Shown here one piece after another: positions 1 to 4,539 of a stretch of DNA of 6,189 nt. The stretch's first letter is position 1. Each line of letters starts with the position of its first letter. The translations under genes and the position numbers were made by a program. This DNA is from an uncultured Thermoleophilia bacterium (GTDB taxonomy: Bacteria; Actinomycetota; Thermoleophilia; UBA2241), in contig CAIXSE010000716.1 in the NCBI GenBank assembly GCA_903921965.1, positions 1 through 6,189 on the forward strand, written 5' to 3'. Below the pieces are notes generated by a model. The model was not told where the DNA came from, made no database searches, and worked only from the letters and a program-made list of their open reading frames with translations.

Positions 1-227
1 CCCCCGAGGGTGAAGCCTCCGGGGCAGAGCGCGAGGCAGCGCTCGACCAGTTCCGCCGGGAAACGCACGGTGCCGCTCGTCTCGTCGACGTGGGCGCCGG
101 CGGAGGCCAGGATCCGGCGCCCCTCGGGGGAGTCGCAGCGCATGCCCGTCCGGGCCAGCACCCCCAGGGTGCGCTCGTGCACCTGGGCGCGCTCGTCGGC
201 GGTCAGGATCTCGAGCCTGGCCCTCAC
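1..227 (-). CDS. MttB-superfamily methyltransferase, N-terminal part (runs off left edge)
   Basis: This is the first 75 codons of a minus-strand gene starting at GTG 227-225. The translation begins MRARLEILTADERAQVHERT and continues through LGVLARTG, an ILASAGAHVDE segment and a VRFPAELVERCL segment. This is the usual N-terminal pattern of trimethylamine/betaine methyltransferase-like (MttB, COG5598) proteins: a short strand, an IHE-like helix, a VLxxTG turn, then a second helix pair. The family transfers a methyl group from a tertiary or quaternary amine to the Co(I) of a partner corrinoid protein in the cytoplasm. The GTG overlaps the permease stop as GTGA (227-224), so the two genes are translationally coupled. 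A GGTGAGG stretch (238-232) is a plausible weak ribosome binding site. The C-terminal catalytic part is missing, so pyrrolysine content and substrate cannot be judged. Confidence 0.82.
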   Translation of the reverse strand, partial: MRARLEILTADERAQVHERTLGVLARTGMRCDSPEGRRILASAGAHVDETSGTVRFPAELVERCLALCPGGFTLG

Positions 228-1717
228 GCGGCCTCACCGGCCCCGTCGCCGGCGGCGAGCGCCGCGAGTTCCTCGTCGCCGGCCTGGGCCGCCGGCGTGG
301 CCGGCCCGCCGAAAGCGCGGCGGAAGGCCAGGTAGCAGACGGGTCCCGAGGCGAGGGCCAGGAACCCCCCGATGCCGTACCACCCGACGTCGAGCCCCAG
401 CAGCCGGAACCCTGTCACGCCGAGGATCTCGGTGCTGCGGTCGATGGCGTTGACGTAGATCGTGAAGAGCACGATCGCGATCGGCGGGATCACCATGAGC
501 GTCATGCCGGTCGTCCCGAGCGGCACCCGGAACGGCCGTCGCAGGCCGGGCTCCTTGAGCCGCAGGGCGACGGCGGCCACGAAGATCAGCACGTACGACG
601 CCGTGAAGAGGATCACGTCGATCACCACGAGGTTCTGGAACGGGCCGACGATGAGCACGGCGTTGAGCGCGGCCATCAGCAGGATCGCCGCGACCGGCGT
701 GCCGAAGCGGCGGCTCACGCGCGAGGCCGAGGCGGGGAAGAGGCGGTCGGCCGAGAGCGCGAACAGCGGCCTCGCGCCCGAGGCCAGGTAGTCGAGGTAG
801 AGGGCGAGGTTGCCGAGCAGGGCCGAAGCCAGCAGCGCCACGCCGAGGGCCGAGCCGCCGAGGGCCCTGCCGATTTCCACGAACGAGACGTAGCCGTCGC
901 CGGCCTGGGTGGCCCAGGAGTCCCAGTGGCCGTAGCCGGCCAGACCCGCCACCGTGGGCAGGACGTACATCGCGATGATGAACGGCACCGCGAGGAGCAG
1001 CGCGCGCGGGATCACGCGCTGGGGCTCGCGGATCTCCCCCGACAGCGTCGACATCGACTCGTACCCCGAGTACATCCACACCCCGATCGCCAGCCCCAGT
1101 CCCAGGGCACCGTTGGTCCCGAAGAAGGGTACGCCCGGCGGCGTGACCGGCGTGAGCGGGTTGAACTGCCACTTCGCCAGTCCGACCACGATGAGGACCA
1201 GGAACGGCGCGATGATGAGCACCGAGAACACCGTCGAGCTGAGCGCCACGAGCTTCACCCCGAACACGTTGACCAGCGTGAACACCGCGATGACCGCCCA
1301 GCAGATCCCGTAGAACCAGAGCTGGCCGAACCCCAGCCAGTTCTGGAGATAGCTCACGGCCAGCACCACGTACACCGACGAGTCGACGAAGATGGAGAGC
1401 GACCACCACCACGCCGTCTGGAACCCCCAGAAGTCGCCGAGCCCCCTGCGCGCCCAGATGTAGAAGCCGCCCTCGCCGGGCAGCGCCGAGCCCAGCTCGC
1501 TGGCCACCAGGGCCATCGGCAGGCTCCACAGCAGCGGCAGCAGGACCAGCAGCAGGATGGTGAGCCCCGGTCCGGACCACGACACCATGTCCTCGAGGCC
1601 GAACGACCCGCCCGACACGAGGATGTAGATCATGAAGAAGACCGTGACCAGGCGGACCCTCGTGCGTTTGAGGCCGCCGCTCCGGGTGGGGGTCTCGATC
1701 GCGGTGGCTGTCTCCAT
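224..1717 (-). CDS. APC-superfamily amino acid/amine permease
   Basis: This 497-residue integral membrane protein belongs to the amino acid-polyamine-organocation (APC) transporter superfamily. About 12 hydrophobic segments are visible between residues 24 and 466, with short charged cytoplasmic tails. Family landmarks are E74 followed by SALPGEGGFYIWARRGLG (77-94), which is the TM2-TM3 loop signature, YSGYES (216-221) in the TM6 region, and GEIREPQRVIPRA (227-239) before TM7. The ATG at 1717 was chosen because GGAG (1728-1725) lies 7 nt upstream and the protein then starts just before TM1. The frame is open back to 2161, but that would add 148 hydrophilic residues and overlap the divergent regulator. 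It overlaps the downstream MttB homologue by 4 nt. The substrate is unknown; the operon context suggests a methylated amine or amino-acid derivative, which is inference. Methyltransferases for betaines often sit with BCCT carriers, so an APC carrier here is a difference. Confidence 0.9.
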   Translation of the reverse strand: METATAIETPTRSGGLKRTRVRLVTVFFMIYILVSGGSFGLEDMVSWSGPGLTILLLVLLPLLWSLPMALVASELGSALPGEGGFYIWARRGLGDFWGFQTAWWWSLSIFVDSSVYVVLAVSYLQNWLGFGQLWFYGICWAVIAVFTLVNVFGVKLVALSSTVFSVLIIAPFLVLIVVGLAKWQFNPLTPVTPPGVPFFGTNGALGLGLAIGVWMYSGYESMSTLSGEIREPQRVIPRALLLAVPFIIAMYVLPTVAGLAGYGHWDSWATQAGDGYVSFVEIGRALGGSALGVALLASALLGNLALYLDYLASGARPLFALSADRLFPASASRVSRRFGTPVAAILLMAALNAVLIVGPFQNLVVIDVILFTASYVLIFVAAVALRLKEPGLRRPFRVPLGTTGMTLMVIPPIAIVLFTIYVNAIDRSTEILGVTGFRLLGLDVGWYGIGGFLALASGPVCYLAFRRAFGGPATPAAQAGDEELAALAAGDGAGEAA

Positions 1718-1756
1718 CGGCACGCTCCGTGGGCGGGGCTCGCGGTGTCGTCCCGG

Positions 1757-1786
1757 AGTATGCGCACGCCGGTGCGGGGCTGTCAG
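1757..1786 (-). promoter_or_regulatory. Predicted promoter of the permease-MttB operon
   Basis: On the minus strand CTGACA (1786-1781) and CATACT (1762-1757) are separated by 18 nt. They match the sigma-70-type -35 consensus at 5 of 6 positions and the -10 at 4 of 6, including the key A2 and T6. Transcription would start near 1750, leaving a leader of about 33 nt before the ATG at 1717. The shared 21-bp element lies immediately upstream, at roughly -41 to -61, the usual place for an activator site. Prediction only. Confidence 0.5.
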
Positions 1787-1790
1787 GGCG

Positions 1791-1811
1791 GATTCTTGGG
1801 CAAAGCTGGCG
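1791..1811. promoter_or_regulatory. Shared 21-bp element, copy 1 (candidate operator)
   Basis: The plus-strand sequence is GATTCTTGGGCAAA followed by GCTGGCG. A second copy at 4444-4464 differs at only 2 of 21 positions, and the first 14 bases are identical. Inside it TTG-GG-CAA is a short 3-bp inverted repeat. It sits in the divergent region between the permease and the regulator, 3 bp upstream of the regulator's predicted -35 box and 28 bp upstream of the permease -10. Its unusual AT content in a very GC-rich context and its recurrence suggest a protein-binding site. The candidate binder is the adjacent HTH-GAF regulator, which is inference. Confidence 0.6.
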
Positions 1812-1814
1812 GTG

Positions 1815-1843
1815 TTGACCGGCTCGCGCCCCCGGGCTAGCGT
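1815..1843 (+). promoter_or_regulatory. Predicted leaderless promoter of the HTH-GAF regulator
   Basis: TTGACC (1815-1820), a 17-nt spacer and TAGCGT (1838-1843) form a good sigma-70-type promoter. The ATG begins only 7 nt after the -10 hexamer, so the expected transcription start coincides with base 1850, the A of the start codon. No Shine-Dalgarno sequence precedes the ATG. Both facts point to a leaderless mRNA, which is common in actinobacteria. Confidence 0.6.
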
Positions 1844-1849
1844 GCGGGC

Positions 1850-2917
1850 ATGTCCACGTACCTCAGCGTGCAGCTCGCCGCACGGCGGCTCGGCGTGTCC
1901 ACCGACACGATCCGCCGCTGGACCGACGCCGGGTTCCTCCCGTGCATCCGCACGGCGGGGGGCCACCGGCGCATGCGGCGCGAGGACGTGGACGAGCTCG
2001 CGCTGCTGATCGGCGACAGCGACCAGGCGGCCGCGCGCCTCGCGCGCGAACGCGAGGTCGACACGCTGGTCGACGCGTCCATCGCGCTGACCAGCAGGCT
2101 CGACCTGGCCGAGCTGCTCGGCGAGATCGCGCGCCGGGTCACGGCGATCCTCGACTGCCACTTCTGCAGCGTCTCGGAGTACGACTCCGAGACCGGCGTC
2201 GTGTCGGTGCTCGCCGACTACGACCGCAACGGCCGCCGCGTGGCCGACTGGGAGCCGTACCTCCTCAAGGACTACCCGTACACGTACAGCATCGTCGAGG
2301 CGCAGGAGCTGGGAGTTGTCACCGTCGGCGACCCGGCGGCCGACCCGGCCGAGACGGCGTCACTGCGCCAGTGGGGCGACAAGACCATGCTGCTCGTCCC
2401 GCTGGTGTACGGGGGGCGCACGGTCGGGACGCTCGAGGTCTACGACCACGAGAGGGAGCGGCGCTTCACGCGCCAGGAGCTGCGGCTGGCGCGCGCGCTC
2501 GCCGGCCTCGCGGCGGTCGCCCTCCAGAACGCCGGCGTGTTCGCGCGCCTCGCCCGTGCGGACGGCGGCGAGCGGTCGCTGGCCGACGCCGTGGACGCCG
2601 TCGCCGCCGGCCTGCCGCGGCTCGCGGCCGGCGGGTCGGAGGAGGGCGTGCTGCGCGAGGCCGCCGGGCTGGCCCGCCTCGCGCTCGGGGCCTCGGCGGC
2701 CGAGGCCGCGTGGGGCGGCGTCGCGGCGCGAGCCGGGGAGGCGGAGGGCCGGCGGCCGACGGATCCGCCCGGTGCGGACCTCGCGGTCGAGGAGGTCACG
2801 CCGGCCGGGACGCTGATCCTGCGCGTCACGCTGCCGCGGGCCGCGCGCGGCCACGAGGAGCGCGTGCTGCGCCTGGTGGCCGCCTCCGCGGCGCAGGTCC
2901 TGCAGCCGCGGGCCTGA
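1850..2917 (+). CDS. MerR-type HTH and GAF domain transcriptional regulator
   Basis: This is a 355-residue cytoplasmic DNA-binding protein. Residues 5-50 form a MerR/BldC/excisionase-type winged helix: LAARRLGVSTDTIRRW (9-24) is the helix-turn-helix and RTAGGHRRMRREDVDEL (34-50) is the wing with its conserved GGHR. After a linker helix, residues about 70-230 look like a GAF sensor domain: a DASIALTSRLDLAELL entry helix, a core strand ending CSVSEYD, then LLVPLVYGGRTVGTLEVYD (181-199), the typical GAF beta-hairpin, and a closing FTRQELRLARALAGLAAVALQNA helix. The Ala/Arg/Gly-rich C-terminal third (about 240-355) may be a second degenerate GAF-like fold, since TLILRVTLPR and a final helix are visible; this is uncertain. 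It is divergent from the permease operon and flanked by both copies of the 21-bp element, so it is the likely regulator of the locus. Ligand unknown; no metal- or flavin-binding motif is evident. Confidence 0.85.
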   Translation: MSTYLSVQLAARRLGVSTDTIRRWTDAGFLPCIRTAGGHRRMRREDVDELALLIGDSDQAAARLAREREVDTLVDASIALTSRLDLAELLGEIARRVTAILDCHFCSVSEYDSETGVVSVLADYDRNGRRVADWEPYLLKDYPYTYSIVEAQELGVVTVGDPAADPAETASLRQWGDKTMLLVPLVYGGRTVGTLEVYDHERERRFTRQELRLARALAGLAAVALQNAGVFARLARADGGERSLADAVDAVAAGLPRLAAGGSEEGVLREAAGLARLALGASAAEAAWGGVAARAGEAEGRRPTDPPGADLAVEEVTPAGTLILRVTLPRAARGHEERVLRLVAASAAQVLQPRA

Positions 2918-2941
2918 CGCGGCGCTCCGGGCCGCTCGCGC

Positions 2942-4360
2942 TCAGGGCCGCCGCGCGGCCCAGGCGGCGAGCACCTCGTCGATACGCTCCTCGGCGCCCG
3001 GCGGCAGCGGCGGCGCCGTGTGGGTCGCCAGCAGCTCCTCGGCGCGTGCGGCCGCGGCCTGCACCACCGAGCGTGCGCCGCCCTCGGCCGGGCTCCCGCG
3101 CCGGAACACGCGCGGCTGCCAGATCGCGGTGCGCGCCAGGTGGCGCGTGCTGCGGCGCCCGAGGTAGTGGCCGCCGATGCCGACCGCGAGGATGTCGTCG
3201 AGCAGCGCCGCGGCCTCGTCTATGGGGTCGTCGCGCAGGTAGCGGCGGATCGCGCCGAGCTGGTCGTCGTCCAGGACGAGCTTGGCGAGGCTCGAGCACT
3301 GCACGCCGTCGAGGCTGCCGGCGGCGATCAGCGAGTCGGCGCCGGCGAGGGCCGCGACGAGGCCCGTCATGCCTCCCTCCGAGCCGGCCTGGAAGTCGCT
3401 CTCCCGGGCGTCCGGCGAGATGCCCGTCGCCTGCGTCGGCAGGCCGCAGCGCCGGCTCCTCTGCACGCAGACGAGGTTGATGAGGCCGCTCTCCGGCGCC
3501 GCCGAGAGGTAGCCGCCGCCGCGCACGTCGGCCACGGCGGCCCCCACGCCGGCGGCGAGCGGGCAGCCCGGGGCGGCGAGCTGGTAGAGCACCACCGCCG
3601 AGAGCAGCTCGGCGAGGTAGACGATGCACGTGCCGAGCGGCGTCATGGGGCCGGTGGTGCCGGCCTGCGGCATGGGCAGCACGAAGATCGGCACGCCCCG
3701 TGCCGCCAGCTCCAGGCCGGCCTCGGTCATCTCGCGGTCGTGCTGCAGCGGCGCGATCGTGCAGATGGTCACGGAGAAGCAGGGGCGCTCGCGCAGCGGC
3801 ACGCCCGCAGCCGCCTCGTACACGGCCAGGACCGGCTCCACGAGCTCCGGTGTGCGGACCTCGTCCTGCACGTGCTTGCCGGTGTTGCGCGCCACGACCG
3901 CCTGCATGACGAGGGGCATGGACCAGGCGTCCACATCGCCCGCCTGCGGCGAGGGCCAGACGACGTCGATCTCGCCGAGGGCGTCGCAGAGCCGGGTGAC
4001 GGCGGCGAGGTCGGCGGCGGTGCCCTCGCGGCGGGCGCCGCCGGGCTCGTCGAGCACGTACGTCGTCATGCCGTCGCTCGTGGTCACAAGCCGGCCGCCG
4101 CCGAGCACGTGGTCGTGCTCGGGGAGCCGGCCGGCCAGGAGCACCTGCCGCGGCGCGGTGCGGAGCGCCGCCTCGATCACGTCAGCGCCGAGCTTCGCCG
4201 TCAGCCGCTCGCGGTCGACCTCCACGCCCGCCGCCTCGAGCACGTCGAGGGCCTTGTGGGAGTTGTAGGCCACGCCCGTGCGCGCCAGCACCTCCAGGGC
4301 CTTCTCGTGGATGAAGTCGCCCTCGCCGGGCGAGAGGTACTCGATGCGGGCGCGCGCCAC
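2942..4360 (-). CDS. MttB-superfamily methyltransferase without pyrrolysine
   Basis: This complete 472-residue COG5598 protein is similar in length to MttB (about 495). Recognisable parts are the N-terminal FIHEKALEVLARTGVAYNS (16-34), the barrel segments TTSDGMTTYVLD (93-104) and PQAGTTGPMTPLGTCI (231-246), DFQAGSEGGMTGLVAALAGA (322-341), which matches the family's DAQAGxEK...LLAALAGAN block, and the C-terminal IGGHYLGRRSTRHL (395-408). In trimethylamine methyltransferase, pyrrolysine lies shortly after that block; here the frame has no amber, and the equivalent stretch reads SLDGVQCSSLAKLVLDDD (349-366). It thus resembles the non-Pyl branch that includes glycine betaine methyltransferase MtgB; the substrate cannot be assigned. 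GTG 4360 is chosen because a perfect AAGGAGG lies 5 nt upstream. The frame is open to ATG 4561, but that would overlap mtbB and add 67 atypical residues. It ends convergently, 24 nt from the regulator stop, and is divergent from mtbB. Confidence 0.9.
   Translation of the reverse strand: MARARIEYLSPGEGDFIHEKALEVLARTGVAYNSHKALDVLEAAGVEVDRERLTAKLGADVIEAALRTAPRQVLLAGRLPEHDHVLGGGRLVTTSDGMTTYVLDEPGGARREGTAADLAAVTRLCDALGEIDVVWPSPQAGDVDAWSMPLVMQAVVARNTGKHVQDEVRTPELVEPVLAVYEAAAGVPLRERPCFSVTICTIAPLQHDREMTEAGLELAARGVPIFVLPMPQAGTTGPMTPLGTCIVYLAELLSAVVLYQLAAPGCPLAAGVGAAVADVRGGGYLSAAPESGLINLVCVQRSRRCGLPTQATGISPDARESDFQAGSEGGMTGLVAALAGADSLIAAGSLDGVQCSSLAKLVLDDDQLGAIRRYLRDDPIDEAAALLDDILAVGIGGHYLGRRSTRHLARTAIWQPRVFRRGSPAEGGARSVVQAAAARAEELLATHTAPPLPPGAEERIDEVLAAWAARRP
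2945..2961. terminator. Possible hairpin between convergent genes
   Basis: GGGCCGC (2945-2951) and GCGGCCC (2955-2961) form a perfect 7-bp stem with a 3-nt loop. It lies just past the regulator stop and inside the last codons of the convergent MttB homologue. There is no T-tract, so it is at best a weak or factor-assisted terminator. Such stems are frequent by chance at this GC content. Confidence 0.25.
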
Positions 4361-4365
4361 GGCGG

Positions 4366-4372
4366 CCTCCTT
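4366..4372 (-). promoter_or_regulatory. Strong Shine-Dalgarno site fixing the GTG start of the MttB homologue
   Basis: On the minus strand AAGGAGG (4372-4366) is a full match to the anti-Shine-Dalgarno core and ends 5 nt before the GTG at 4360-4358. No other start in this frame has a comparable site, so it decides the 472-residue model over the longer open frame. Confidence 0.8.
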
Positions 4373-4395
4373 CCCCGGCCGGCCGGCGGCCGGCG

Positions 4396-4411
4396 CTCGT
4401 GTCGGCACGAG
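4396..4411. repeat. 6-bp inverted repeat at the predicted MttB transcription start
   Basis: CTCGTG (4396-4401) and CACGAG (4406-4411) are perfect inverted arms around a 4-nt centre. The repeat overlaps the last bases of the predicted -10 hexamer and the expected start site of the minus-strand MttB gene. It could be a repressor operator or a hairpin at the very 5' end of the mRNA. It has no counterpart in the permease promoter. Confidence 0.4.
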
Positions 4412-4415
4412 TATC
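4410..4415 (-). promoter_or_regulatory. Predicted -10 box of the MttB homologue
   Basis: GATACT on the minus strand (4415-4410) matches TATAAT at 4 of 6 positions. It starts exactly 42 nt after the first base of the TTTGCCC side of the shared element, the same offset as CATACT at the permease. No good -35 is present: the equivalent hexamer is GTGGCG (4439-4434). The promoter would probably need an activator. The leader would be about 43 nt. Confidence 0.45.
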
Positions 4416-4426
4416 CGGGCGCCGGG

Positions 4427-4444
4427 CGCCCGTCGCCACGGGCG
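4427..4444. repeat. 7-bp inverted repeat next to the shared element
   Basis: CGCCCGT (4427-4433) and ACGGGCG (4438-4444) are perfect inverted arms around CGCC. The repeat lies between the shared 21-bp element and the predicted -10 of the MttB homologue, covering the -35 position. A partially overlapping repeat GGGCGCC-G-GGCGCCC spans 4417-4431. They may be operators, but GC-rich palindromes arise easily here. Confidence 0.35.
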
Positions 4445-4464
4445 ATTCTTGGGCAAACCTCGCG
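4444..4464. promoter_or_regulatory. Shared 21-bp element, copy 2 (candidate operator)
   Basis: GATTCTTGGGCAAA followed by CCTCGCG, matching copy 1 (1791-1811) at 19 of 21 positions. It lies between the MttB homologue and mtbB, so one site could serve both genes. The spacing to the minus-strand -10 hexamer is identical in the two copies, which argues that it acts on the permease and MttB promoters; an effect on mtbB is possible but unsupported by spacing. Confidence 0.6.
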
Positions 4465-4471
4465 CCGTCTC

Positions 4472-4513
4472 TTGAGCTCGGGCCGCTGCTGGGGTTTCTT
4501 CAGGGCGTACCAT
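4472..4513 (+). promoter_or_regulatory. Candidate promoter region of mtbB
   Basis: Two weak possibilities exist. TTGAGC (4472-4477) with TTTCTT (4495-4500) has an ideal 17-nt spacer but a poor -10. TACCAT (4508-4513) is a better -10 (4 of 6, with A2 and T6) but lacks a convincing -35. The leader would be roughly 20 to 33 nt and would contain GAGGAG (4531-4536), only 3 nt before the ATG. I cannot choose between them. Confidence 0.3.
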
Positions 4514-4539
4514 GACCCGGTCCGACCCGAGAGGAGCCC

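Noticed and set aside
926..1840. Plus-strand 304-codon frame opposite the permease
   Set aside because: His/Arg/Glu/Asp-rich complement of hydrophobic transmembrane codons; no start signal.
1718..2161. N-terminal extension of the permease across the divergent regulator
   Set aside because: The extra 148 residues are an antisense reading of the HTH-GAF gene; the ATG at 1717 has a spaced GGAG and fits the family N-terminus.
1942..3480. Plus-strand 512-codon frame overlapping the regulator and MttB 3' ends
   Set aside because: Extremely Arg/Gly/Ala-rich; it spans the convergent junction of two real genes and has no recognisable domain.
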